Positions 44,764 to 53,345 of a stretch of DNA of 64,000 nucleotides are shown one piece after another; position 1 is the first letter of the stretch; every line of letters starts with the position of its first letter. Origin of the DNA: Neolewinella persica DSM 23188 (GTDB lineage: Bacteria; Bacteroidota; Bacteroidia; Chitinophagales; Saprospiraceae); contig NZ_KB890445.1 of NCBI RefSeq assembly GCF_000373105.1, positions 1-64,000 of the forward strand, written 5' to 3'. The translations under genes were made by a program, and so were the position numbers. The notes under the pieces were generated by a model. That model searched no databases. It had not been told where the DNA came from and was given only the letters and a program-made list of their open reading frames with translations.

Positions 44764-44890
44764 AGGCGGGGCCGCAGGTGCAAGGAGAGGATGGATGAGC
44801 AGGGCGGGTAAGTCTCCAGGCCCCGTCAGTAGGGCGGTTCGCCTTTTGCTCCTTATTCCCTTTCTCTGCACCTGCGGCCGCGCCAAAAAT
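44764..44890. repeat. Inverted pair of the TGCACCTGCGGCC motif
   Basis: ggcggggccgcaggtgcaag (44764-44783) faces ctctgcacctgcggccgcgc and caaaaat (44864-44890). The arms are about 80 bp apart. No gene is seen in 44593-44970. Confidence 0.8.
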
Positions 44891-44970
44891 GCATCCTCCA
44901 CCAACCTTTCCCAATCCCGATTATACCGTTCTCCGTCTCTTTCACGCCCCACACAAAGGACCATCAATAA

Positions 44971-45036
44971 ATAGAGAACTTAACAATTCTTGCGCTGTTA
45001 CTTTTGCTCGCCAGCTGCGCTGACCCCCCAAGATAA
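44971..45036 (+). pseudogene. Lost lipoprotein signal peptide of the prolyl oligopeptidase
   Basis: In the same frame as the downstream gene, the DNA reads IENLTILALLLLLASCADPP, then R and a TAA stop (45034-45036), Asn, and the ATG of the oligopeptidase. This is a textbook lipoprotein signal with lipobox LASC. Its first codon is ATA where an ATG would be expected (44971), and it is preceded by a TAA (44968-44970). Two changes therefore separate it from a working signal. Confidence 0.7.
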
Positions 45037-45039
45037 AAC

Positions 45040-47139
45040 ATGAGCAAGACCATCAATTACCCTGCAATCCCCGTCACCTACCCCACCACCGAAAAAATCG
45101 AACATACCGACACCTACGGCGAGGAAACGGTGCGGGACGATTTCCACTGGCTCGAAGACGACAATTCAGCAGCCACCAAGCAGTGGGTGACCGCCCAGAA
45201 CAAAACCACCTTCGGCTATCTGGAAAACATTCCCTTCCGTAAGGATTTTGCTGACCGGATGACCGAACTGGTCAACTACCCCCGCATCGGCGCGCCGAAT
45301 AAAGTAGGCGACTTCTACATCTGGAGTAAGAACGACGGGCTACAGAACCAGTCGGTCTACTACTATAAAGAAGGGGAAGACGGCGAGGAAAAAATCTTCA
45401 TGGACCCCAATACCATGAACGAGGAAGGCACCACCGCCATCGGCCTGCTCGGCGCCGACAAAGACAAGCGGTATATGGCCTACCGCCGCAGTGAGGCCGG
45501 CTCCGACTGGGGCAAAATCTATGTCCGTGACCTGAAGACTAATACAGACCTCGAGGACGAACTGGAGTGGGTCAAATTCGGCGGTGCCGGCTGGTACAAC
45601 GACGGCTTCTTCTACAGCCGCTACCCCGCCCCGAAAGACGGTGATGCGTTGAAAGGAAACAACCTGATGCACAGCGTGTATTACCACCAACTCGGCACGC
45701 CGCAAAGTGACGACAAACTGATCTTCGAAGACAAGGACAACCCCACATTCTACCACTACGGAGGCACCACTGAAGCGGAAGACTTCTTCGTGATGTACGC
45801 CGCCCCCGGCACCGATGGTTTTGCCCTGTACTACCTCCCGCTCGACGGCAAAAACCTGCCCTCCGGCAAGCCCATTGCCCTCTTCCCGGAAACGGTGCAG
45901 AAGAGCAGCGTGATCGACAACAAAGGCAAAGACTTCTGGATCATCACCGACGTGGATGCCCCGAACTATCGCCTGGTAAAAATCAACATCGATAGGCCCG
46001 AAAAGGAAAACTGGACGGAGATCATCCCCGAAGGCGACAACCTGCTGGCCAGCGTCACCACCGGCGGTGGCTACCTCTTTGTCAATTATCTCGAAAAAGC
46101 AACTGCTCGCTGGTATAAAATGAATTATGACGGCACCGGTAAAACGGAGATCGAATTGCCGGGCCTGGGCAACGCCGCCGGCTTTAGTGGAGAGAAGGAC
46201 GAAAAGAAGTTGTACTACGGCTTCACCAGCTTCACCTACCCCTTCACCATCTTTGAATACGATGTGGATTCGGGTGAAAGCCGGCCGTTCTTCCAACCAG
46301 AGCTGAAGTTTACCCCGGCAGACTTCGAGGAATCGCAGGTGACCTATACCAGCAAAGACGGTACGCCGGTCACGATGTTCCTGGTTCATAAGAAGGGCTT
46401 GAAACTAGATGGACATAACCCGACTTACCTCTACGGATACGGCGGTTTCAACATCAGCCTGAGCCCGAGTTTTTCCGCCTTCCGCATTCCGATGCTGGAG
46501 AATGGCGCGGTCTTCGCTATGGCTAACCTCCGGGGTGGCGGCGAGTACGGCGAAGAATGGCACAAAGCCGGTATGCTGAAGAACAAGCAGAATGTGTTTG
46601 ACGACTTCATCGCCGCTGGCGAATGGCTGATTGAGCAAGGCTACACAAAAAAAGAGAAGCTGGCCATTGCTGGCGGCTCCAACGGCGGTCTGCTGGTGGG
46701 CGCGGCCATGACACAGCGGCCTGACCTTTTCGCCGTCGCATTCCCGGCCGTAGGGGTGATGGATATGCTGCGGTACCATAAATTTACCGTCGGCAAAGGC
46801 TGGATACCGGAATACGGCAGCAGCGAAGACCCCGACATGTTCCCCTACCTAAAGGGCTACTCCCCGCTGCACAACCTGAAAGACGGTACGAAATATCCCT
46901 CCACCATGGTCACTACCGCCGACCACGACGACCGGGTGGTACCCGCCCACTCCTTTAAGTTCTCCGCCCGCTTACAAGAAGCCCACAAAGGAGAAAACCC
47001 CGTCCTGATCCGCGTGGCCGTTGACGCCGGCCACGGGGCCGGCACGCCCATCTCCAAAACCATCGAGCAGCAGGCCGACGTCTGGAGTTTCTTCTTTTAT
47101 GAGACGGGGGCTCCGGTTATTTACGGAGGAAAGGGGTAG
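45040..47139 (+). CDS. Prolyl oligopeptidase, S9A family
   Basis: 699 residues. It cleaves short peptides after proline. The N-terminal part (PTTEKIEHTDTYGEETVRDDFHWLEDDNS in part) leads into the seven-bladed propeller, and the C-terminal alpha/beta hydrolase domain has Ser547 in GGSNGGLL, Asp in TADHDDRVVPAHS (~628-631) and His665 in DAGHGAG. From the ATG used here it is cytoplasmic, since no signal is present; an in-frame but interrupted lipoprotein signal lies just upstream (44971-45036). If ATA can start translation and the TAA were read through, an exported form would result; this is unlikely. Confidence 0.95.
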   Translation: MSKTINYPAIPVTYPTTEKIEHTDTYGEETVRDDFHWLEDDNSAATKQWVTAQNKTTFGYLENIPFRKDFADRMTELVNYPRIGAPNKVGDFYIWSKNDGLQNQSVYYYKEGEDGEEKIFMDPNTMNEEGTTAIGLLGADKDKRYMAYRRSEAGSDWGKIYVRDLKTNTDLEDELEWVKFGGAGWYNDGFFYSRYPAPKDGDALKGNNLMHSVYYHQLGTPQSDDKLIFEDKDNPTFYHYGGTTEAEDFFVMYAAPGTDGFALYYLPLDGKNLPSGKPIALFPETVQKSSVIDNKGKDFWIITDVDAPNYRLVKINIDRPEKENWTEIIPEGDNLLASVTTGGGYLFVNYLEKATARWYKMNYDGTGKTEIELPGLGNAAGFSGEKDEKKLYYGFTSFTYPFTIFEYDVDSGESRPFFQPELKFTPADFEESQVTYTSKDGTPVTMFLVHKKGLKLDGHNPTYLYGYGGFNISLSPSFSAFRIPMLENGAVFAMANLRGGGEYGEEWHKAGMLKNKQNVFDDFIAAGEWLIEQGYTKKEKLAIAGGSNGGLLVGAAMTQRPDLFAVAFPAVGVMDMLRYHKFTVGKGWIPEYGSSEDPDMFPYLKGYSPLHNLKDGTKYPSTMVTTADHDDRVVPAHSFKFSARLQEAHKGENPVLIRVAVDAGHGAGTPISKTIEQQADVWSFFFYETGAPVIYGGKG

Positions 47140-47202
47140 GAATATTTGATTCTTGATTTGAGGGAGCGCCCCCAGCCCAGACCCGGAGGGTTGTCTGGCT
47201 TA

Positions 47203-47248
47203 GCGAGGGGAGACCGACGATCCGGAGGATCAAGGAAGCCCCTCGTTT
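47203..47248 (+). terminator. Terminator-like hairpin after the oligopeptidase gene
   Basis: cgagggg (47204-47210) pairs with cccctcg ahead of TTTTCGTT, with an inner gatcc/ggatc hairpin. It lies about 65 bp after the stop. A 29-codon frame at 47296-47385 (MKTSQPKPLILLDLG...) is too short and unsupported to call as a gene. Confidence 0.5.
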
Positions 47249-47394
47249 TCGTTGATTATTCGAAGCGATCTGAAACCTAACATTAAAGATTACCTATGAA
47301 AACCAGTCAGCCAAAGCCCCTCATCCTCCTAGACCTAGGGCTGCTTGGTCTTCCAGGCAACGGGCCAATCAAACGACATTATTAATTGGAAGGG

Positions 47395-49146
47395 TTACTT
47401 CAGTACCACCACCCTACCTGCCACAACTGCTCCCTGGGTGGTCGTCAGCCGGTAGATATAGGTTCCCGCCGGGAGCCGCAGGTCAAATGTGTGGCTGTTA
47501 CTACCCGCCCGCAAGTGGTTCTGTACCCGGCCGGCGATGTCCAGTATTTCAATTTTATCAATCCGGTGCTGTTCTGGTAAGCGGAAAGTAACTTCCCCGG
47601 AAGTTGGGTTGGGGAAGGTGACTAGGCCGATCTCACCGGGGCTAAGGGACTGGTAGGTACCCGTCAATACTGAGCGGGAACAGTTCTCGTCATAAATCCC
47701 CTTGATCTTTTCAGCTGCCGCAACTATAACGTCCGTATCCGGACAACTTCCGTCAGGATAATCCACGCCGAAGATGGTGGTAATGGCGAGAGTGAATTCA
47801 GCGGATTGGCCGGGACGTAAGTTATACGGACCGGTGCTGTAGACCTGACGGATATCCGCGAGTACAATATTACTGGTACAATGCTGCCAGGTGGCGTTGC
47901 CTAACGGTCCACCATCAAAAACGAAGAGCGTGGTATCTCCTTCCGTTTCGTAGCCATTTCCGCCACGGGTGATAGGCGTACCATCAGCCCAGCGTCCCGT
48001 CAGGTAACTATAGTATTCTGTGGCCGTCCTTGGATCAGAAATTCCCAGAGGAGGAGATCCAAACGTATTGTAGATATTTGCAACGGAGTGCATCAGGGGA
48101 TCTTCCTCGCCAGGTTCATCATCCAGGTTTGTATTCACCACCTGAAAAATGCTAACCGGGGCAGTTTCACGGTAGGAAGCAACGCCCCCGTCGCAAGGAT
48201 CCCGATCAATACCGTTTTGATTGTAGACGTAGAACATATTATGTTCCGGGTCGCTTCCGATCAGGTCATCAGTAAAACACCCCAGATCTACGTCGATCCA
48301 GTTGCCGGCATAAAAGTCCATCACGTCTTCCTGCGCGCGGTTGTATATCTTGTAATCGTAGAAGGTAGTGCGATGCAGTTCCTCATCATTTGAAGCATAG
48401 GCGTAGGCCATCAGCTGCACTTCCGCCTGCACCTGAGAAGGGATTCCGCTATCCGCATGCACATTATCACCATCGTTGAAGACACACCAGATGGCTTCGT
48501 CTCCACAAAATAGGGGGTAATCCCCGTTACGCGGATCATAGATTCCGTCCTGGTCTTCATCCCAGAATGGTGCCATGGAATGTGGTGCCGGAGGTAGCGC
48601 AAAATTATGGATGCCCTCGAAAAGTGGATTGCCGGTAGCTGGCCAGCCGGCGATGTTTGTCGGAAACTGGTAGTCTTGCGGGTTAGCCGGATCAAAGTTC
48701 ACCAGGTAGTCGTTAATCTCTGCTCTTGTGATGACGAAAAATTTGTCCCACTCTTCACATACGCCAAAGGCTACGCCCTCATCCGTCAGCGGACCGGGGA
48801 AATAGTCGAACCGACCTTGGCTTCTCCCGTATTGTTGTGCCGCTATTTTCAGCCCGCCGCCGGGGTCCATTCCCCCGATCCAGAGGCCACCAGCAAAGAT
48901 GGAGGAAACGGGATTGACGTTTGGGGAGTTGACGTCGGCAGTGACCTCGTAGAGGCCATTCTGGCCGTCCCACCATAAATCACCCCCAGTGGTCAGCCGG
49001 GCGCGGACGCCGTTCACGGCTAAATCGATTTGAGCAGAAGGCGGCGTTTCGCAATTTTGAGAGGAGGGAGGATTTTCCTGATTTTGGCCGGAGAGGGCAG
49101 GGGTTGAGAGAACTGCAAAGAGGACAAAAAGCAGGAGTGAACGCAT
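47395..49146 (-). CDS. Secreted protein with T9SS type A sorting domain
   Basis: 583 residues. Signal peptide (LLLFVLFAVLSTPALSG). The main body is a shorter relative of the N-terminal half of the protein at 21245: NGVRARLTTGGDLWWDGQ, SSIFAGGLWIGGMDPGGG, DYFPGPLTDEG, GWPATGN and the acidic FWDEDQDGIYDPRNGDYP. The last ~85 residues are a type A sorting domain (TFPNPTSGEVTFRLP, IEILDIAGRVQNHL, PAGTYIYRLTT, GRVVVLK). It should be exported by T9SS and attached to the cell surface. Function is unknown; the family seems undescribed. Confidence 0.9.
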   Translation of the reverse strand: MRSLLLFVLFAVLSTPALSGQNQENPPSSQNCETPPSAQIDLAVNGVRARLTTGGDLWWDGQNGLYEVTADVNSPNVNPVSSIFAGGLWIGGMDPGGGLKIAAQQYGRSQGRFDYFPGPLTDEGVAFGVCEEWDKFFVITRAEINDYLVNFDPANPQDYQFPTNIAGWPATGNPLFEGIHNFALPPAPHSMAPFWDEDQDGIYDPRNGDYPLFCGDEAIWCVFNDGDNVHADSGIPSQVQAEVQLMAYAYASNDEELHRTTFYDYKIYNRAQEDVMDFYAGNWIDVDLGCFTDDLIGSDPEHNMFYVYNQNGIDRDPCDGGVASYRETAPVSIFQVVNTNLDDEPGEEDPLMHSVANIYNTFGSPPLGISDPRTATEYYSYLTGRWADGTPITRGGNGYETEGDTTLFVFDGGPLGNATWQHCTSNIVLADIRQVYSTGPYNLRPGQSAEFTLAITTIFGVDYPDGSCPDTDVIVAAAEKIKGIYDENCSRSVLTGTYQSLSPGEIGLVTFPNPTSGEVTFRLPEQHRIDKIEILDIAGRVQNHLRAGSNSHTFDLRLPAGTYIYRLTTTQGAVVAGRVVVLK

Positions 49147-49272
49147 GTTAATTATGGGTGTGTGGCGAGTGATTAAACACCTAAATTAACTTGATCGACA
49201 TTATTTTTTCAGCCTATTTTCCTCTTGGGCAGCGGGCAGACAAAAACAGTAGCCCGGGTGTTTAATCCCAGA

Positions 49273-50907
49273 TTAATAATCAACCACCACCGGCCACCCC
49301 ACAAACTGCTCCGCCCCCGGCTGGGTCAAATCCGCCTCCCGGGGCCAGCATTCAAATACCACCTCTCCATTTGCCGGGTGAAAGCGAATAACGCCAAAGC
49401 CCGCACCATTTGACGGGGTATCGGGGTTAGCATAGGCCTGTACGGAAATACGGTTATCGAATCCATCGCGGTAATCACCGGTCCAGGGCAACTTAGAATC
49501 CGGGACGGGGTTAGCACCGGCCTTCTCGTCCTCTGGCCACCACCAGCGGGAGTAATAATTGTTGACGATGGCGGGGACAACAAAAGCCCACGGACCATCC
49601 TGGTACTCCCCGATCCCGTGTTGGATCACCGTCGCTAAATGCTGGTCTCCGGCAATGTGGATGGCACCAGCTTCCTTGATGAGGGAGAGGGCTTTATTCC
49701 GTCCGGTTTGCGGCCAGCCGTTGGAGTCCATATCAGCGTGCAGGCGATTGTCTTTTTGGCCGTGAATGTGCGCGCCGCCACAAAAGCCGGTTTGGGAAAG
49801 TACGGCCTTCATCCGGCCGGGCTGCTGGTCTTTCCCCCAACCCTCGAGGAAGGCCAACTGACGATCTCCCAGCAGCTTCAGGCCGGGAACGTCCACCGAA
49901 GCGGGGTCGTAATCGGGGTTACGGATATGGTCCGGGCGAGGACCTTGCTGGGGAATTTTACCGTTGGGACCGGATTTGAATTTACGATCTTCGATGATGG
50001 CAAAGTCAACCGGCCCAAGGCGGTAATTCGCGTAGTACACGCCAATGCCCTGTTCAACGGGCGTCGCGTCGTAGGGCCGCGGCAGGTGACTCGTCTGGCA
50101 GCGTTCTACCATTTTTACGTAGTCATGGTGGTAGAAATAGCCCCCGTCATGCCCCGCCGAATTCTTGGCGATGATGCCGTTTTCGCCCCACAGGTTCCCC
50201 TGTCCGATGTCGTGATCGTCCGGAATGGAGACCATCGGCCGGTGGCGGAAAGTTTCGCGAAACTGCAGGCCGAATTTCAGCCAGGCGGCGGTGTGTTCCT
50301 TATGGTCGTAGGATTGGTCGCCGGCAAAAAAGACGAGGTCCGGGTCGAGGTGATTGATGTTCCGAACGTAGTTTTCGCGCCTGCCCCGGTCTTTATTGGA
50401 ATTACAGCTCAGGGCGGCCAATACGATTGCGTCCTTACCCTCCGGCACGGCCCGAATGGTTCCTTCGTAGGTGGCGTTTTCGCCGTGTCGCAAGCGGTAT
50501 TTTGTGTCCTGGCTGGTGTTCCAGGCAACGATCTGAAAGGTCGTCGACCAGCCCAGTTCATGCACCGGCTGGGTCAGGGTTTCTACCCACGCACTGCCGT
50601 CCCAGACGTCGAGACGTACCTCCCGGCTTTCTGCGGGGTACAACGGATAGAGCTGGGCGGTCAGTTTCATCTCCTCTTCGGATACGGTGTAGGCGCCAAA
50701 GGCGATTACGGAATCTCGCCCGACCTTCAGGTTGATGATGGGGTTACCGGCGCGGTTCCACCAATCGTTGGTGGCCAGGGTGTCCAGGCCGGAGAAGGGG
50801 GCTTCGAGGTAGTCACCGACGGTGAGGTCCATTTCCGATTCGGGGGCGGGGCCGCAGGTGCAGAGGAGGAGGGTGAGCAGGAGCAGGGTTAGCAGACGGG
50901 TCAGCAT
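49273..50907 (-). CDS. PhoD-like alkaline phosphatase/metallophosphatase, lipoprotein
   Basis: 544 residues from MLTRLLTLLLLTLLLCTCGPAP, a lipoprotein signal with lipobox LCTC; the 13 extra upstream codons are ignored. PhoD features are ALSCNSNKDRGRRENYVRNI (in part), the metal-binding FFAGDQSYDHKEH, SIPDDHDIGQGNLWGENG and IHIAGDQHLATVIQHG. Enzymes of this family hydrolyse phosphodiesters or monoesters using Fe/Ca. The lipobox codons overlap a copy of the dispersed G/C motif (50843-50866). Confidence 0.9.
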   Translation of the reverse strand: MLTRLLTLLLLTLLLCTCGPAPESEMDLTVGDYLEAPFSGLDTLATNDWWNRAGNPIINLKVGRDSVIAFGAYTVSEEEMKLTAQLYPLYPAESREVRLDVWDGSAWVETLTQPVHELGWSTTFQIVAWNTSQDTKYRLRHGENATYEGTIRAVPEGKDAIVLAALSCNSNKDRGRRENYVRNINHLDPDLVFFAGDQSYDHKEHTAAWLKFGLQFRETFRHRPMVSIPDDHDIGQGNLWGENGIIAKNSAGHDGGYFYHHDYVKMVERCQTSHLPRPYDATPVEQGIGVYYANYRLGPVDFAIIEDRKFKSGPNGKIPQQGPRPDHIRNPDYDPASVDVPGLKLLGDRQLAFLEGWGKDQQPGRMKAVLSQTGFCGGAHIHGQKDNRLHADMDSNGWPQTGRNKALSLIKEAGAIHIAGDQHLATVIQHGIGEYQDGPWAFVVPAIVNNYYSRWWWPEDEKAGANPVPDSKLPWTGDYRDGFDNRISVQAYANPDTPSNGAGFGVIRFHPANGEVVFECWPREADLTQPGAEQFVGWPVVVDY

Positions 50908-50979
50908 GGTTGGAGTTAATTTCGGGAGGAAGATAGGCAATAACAAGAGCTATTTTGTACGAAGGGGCGGAGGGCCCAG

Positions 50980-51104
50980 GGCGATCGAAAGGTCAGTAGT
51001 ACAAACACTACGCTCGTCGGCCGAGGCGGGAGGAACGACCTTTCGATTGCCTTCCAGCCCCTACTCTCTCAACTCGCCCGGCACCCGCGCCCGCGCCCAA
51101 AAAT
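50980..51104. repeat. Inverted repeat with CGCTCGTCGGCCGAGGCG insert plus G/C motif
   Basis: ggcgatcgaaaggtc (50980-50994) pairs with 51037-51051 (one mismatch). The loop contains cgctcgtcggccgaggcg (51011-51028), identical to 38706-38723. A G/C motif copy (ccggcacccgcgcccgcgcc) follows at 51078-51097. Confidence 0.8.
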
Positions 51105-51153
51105 CATTGCGCAAAATTATCTACCTTCCTTAGCTACAAACCAACGACTCCTT

Positions 51154-51612
51154 ATGCGCTTCCTTTTCACGCTCCTGCTAAGTTGCTGCTTTATGCTGCA
51201 ACTCCCCGCCCAATCCGCCAACCTGATGGGCTTTACCGCCGAAGGCGCTGCTGCGCAGCCGCCGCCGAAGCCAAATTCGATGGCTACATCAAGTCCGGGA
51301 ATCTGGACGAGTGGATAAAATTCATGCCCGCCCGTCCTCATCACGTAGGCTCTCCCTATGATAAAAAGGTGGTGGATTTCATGGCAGAGAAATTCCGTTC
51401 CTGGGGCTTCGACGTAAAGGTGGAACGCTTTGACGTCCTGTTCCCTACCCCGAAAATCAGACAACTGGAGCTGATTGCCCCCACCAAATACACGGCGGTC
51501 CTCGAAGAACTGCCAGTGCACCGAAGCACAGGAACAGATTGCTAAGCTGGGCGAAGTACTAGCGGGGTATGCGGCACGGATGGAACGGATTATTGCTTTG
51601 GCGGGGAAGTAA
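51154..51612 (+). pseudogene. M28-family peptidase (glutamate carboxypeptidase II-like) remnant
   Basis: ATG 51154 opens a signal peptide (MRFLFTLLLSCCFMLQLPAQ) and GFTAEGAAAQ. The frame then shifts near 51255 to continue AAEAKFDGYIKSGNLDEWIK, MPARPHHVGSPYDKKVVDFM and FRSWGFDVKVERFDVLFPTP, which is the start of an M28 peptidase. After LEEL (about 51515) the frame shifts again to EAQEQIAKLGEVLAGYAARM...IIALAGK, the last helix of a transferrin-receptor-like dimerisation domain. About 500-550 residues, including all zinc ligands, are missing. It is inactive. Confidence 0.85.
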
Positions 51613-51628
51613 TGGGGCTTAGGTATTA

Positions 51629-53194
51629 TCATTTTCCGCTCCCCCACCAATCCGCATTAGGCAGATAGTCGTCCTCCAGCATATTTTTCCGCTGTAGTTC
51701 CAGGCGTGGCTTCAGGGTGTCCCGGCGGAAGTGAGCTACTCCGGCAGCCTTTACCGGATCGTAAATGGGGTCTTTTTCGGGGAATCGTGCTCCTACCGAT
51801 TCCAGCCAGGTGAGCAGTTCGGTACGCATCGCAGAGACCAGGTCGGGGAACTGTGCTGCGACATTAAGTCGTTCCTCCCTATCCTTGTAGAGGTCGTAGA
51901 GTTCGTCTTTTCCATCCTCGTGGTAATGGATGAGTTTGTAATTATCCCGGCGAATAACGGAAGAAGGGTCTCCTCCCTGGTTGCCGTAATGTGGGTAGTG
52001 CCAGAACAGCGGTCGGTCGGGGGCGATGCCCTCGTCGATGTTGGCGACGAGGTCACGGCCGTCCATCAACTGACGGGTGGTGGCGGGGATACCCGCCAGG
52101 CTAAGTAATGAAGGATAAATGTCGGCGCCGGTTATGGGCACCTTAGATTGCTGCGTAGCCTCTATTCCGCGGGGGTAACGTAAAAACAGCGGTACGCGCA
52201 GTCCGCCTTCCCATTGGTAGCCTTTGCCGCCGCGCAGCGGCGCGTTGGAGGTGGAGAAGGCGTCTCCGGAGGCAACGCCTCCGTGGTCGGAGGTGAAGAC
52301 AACGATGGTATTTTCATCGAGGCCAAGGGCCTCGAGTTGGTTCAATACCAAGCCGACGGCATCGTCCATTTGTTCGACCAGGCCGGCGTAGACGGGATTG
52401 TCCTGATGCAGACGGACAGGCAGACGACGTTCCATGCCAAAGCCACTGTCGGCAACCCCTTGTTCGACGGCCTTCTGGCGGTATTTCCGCCATTTTTCTT
52501 CCGTCGTCTGAATGGGTCCGTGCACGGCGTAGAAAGACAACATGGCGAAGAAAGGCTTACTGCGGTCAATACCGGCAATGAAGTCGGTGGTTTCCTGAGC
52601 GAGGCGCATACTCAGGTTTTCGCCGGGGGTGGTATTGGACAGGACCGGATTTTCCCAGGGGGAGAAATAGCCGCCGCGCGGGGAGCCGCTGGAGTAGCCA
52701 CCTTTGTTGATCGCAAAGCCGTGATCTTCGGGTCGGGAGGTTTCATCCCCCAGGTGCCACTTACCGGCGAAAAAGGTCTGGTAGCCCGCGTCGCCAAAGG
52801 CTTCAGCCATGGTATGGTGTACGGTATCGAGGTTGTGGGGGTAATCGGGTGGCAGCAGCTTGTTGTGGCGTCCGTATTTACGCCAGGCTTCGCCGGTAGG
52901 CGCGCCGATCCAGTCGGTGATGCCATGCCGGGCAGTATACTGCCCCGTCATGATGCTCGCCCGGGCGGGGCTGCACACGCGGCTCGTGGTGTAGGCGCTG
53001 GTGAATTGGATGCCGGCGTTGGCGAGCGCGTCGAGGTGGGGCGTTTCGTAGTAGTCTGAGCCGGTAACGCTGAGGTCATGGTAGCCCAGGTCATCGGCGA
53101 GGATGAACAGGACGTTAGGCTCGGTGGGAGCATCGGGCCCGCAGGCGGTCAGGAAGAGGAAGGCCGGCAGGGCAAGAGAACAGAGAGCTTTCAT
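51629..53194 (-). CDS. Type I sulfatase, lipoprotein
   Basis: 521 residues from MKALCSLALPAFLFLTACGP, lipobox LTAC (Cys18). Metal-site residues are in NVLFILADDLGYHDLSVTG. The formylglycine motif CSPARASIMTGQ has Cys74 as the residue to be converted by an anaerobic or FGE-type maturase. HIS and Lys segments FFAGKWHLGDE and VVFTSDHGG complete the active site. It should remove sulfate from polysaccharides or aryl esters. The TSRVCSPARAS, DAFSTSNAPLRGGKGYQWEGG (in part) features are typical of S1 family members used on marine glycans; the substrate is unknown. Confidence 0.95.
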   Translation of the reverse strand: MKALCSLALPAFLFLTACGPDAPTEPNVLFILADDLGYHDLSVTGSDYYETPHLDALANAGIQFTSAYTTSRVCSPARASIMTGQYTARHGITDWIGAPTGEAWRKYGRHNKLLPPDYPHNLDTVHHTMAEAFGDAGYQTFFAGKWHLGDETSRPEDHGFAINKGGYSSGSPRGGYFSPWENPVLSNTTPGENLSMRLAQETTDFIAGIDRSKPFFAMLSFYAVHGPIQTTEEKWRKYRQKAVEQGVADSGFGMERRLPVRLHQDNPVYAGLVEQMDDAVGLVLNQLEALGLDENTIVVFTSDHGGVASGDAFSTSNAPLRGGKGYQWEGGLRVPLFLRYPRGIEATQQSKVPITGADIYPSLLSLAGIPATTRQLMDGRDLVANIDEGIAPDRPLFWHYPHYGNQGGDPSSVIRRDNYKLIHYHEDGKDELYDLYKDREERLNVAAQFPDLVSAMRTELLTWLESVGARFPEKDPIYDPVKAAGVAHFRRDTLKPRLELQRKNMLEDDYLPNADWWGSGK

Positions 53195-53267
53195 GGGGAT
53201 TAAGGTAGGGTGTTTTGTTTGGGCGAAAAGCAAAACCCTTTGGCTTTTTACCAAGCTGGTCACAAAT

Positions 53268-53290
53268 ACTGCACCTGCGACCGCGCAAAA
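53268..53290. repeat. Single copy of the TGCACCTGCGACC motif
   Basis: tactgcacctgcgaccgcgc (53268-53287) followed by a run of A. It lies between the divergently read ends of the sulfatase start and multicopper oxidase stop. Confidence 0.6.
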
Positions 53291-53345
53291 AAAAGGACCC
53301 ATAACATTCGTTACGGGCCCCTCGGTTAATTCAAGTGTTGTAGCA

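Noticed and set aside
47296-47385. 29-codon frame after the prolyl oligopeptidase
   Set aside because: Too short to judge without conservation data; the composition is not protein-like.
49639-50892. 417-codon open frame on the plus strand
   Set aside because: It is antisense to the PhoD-like phosphatase and shows no domain.
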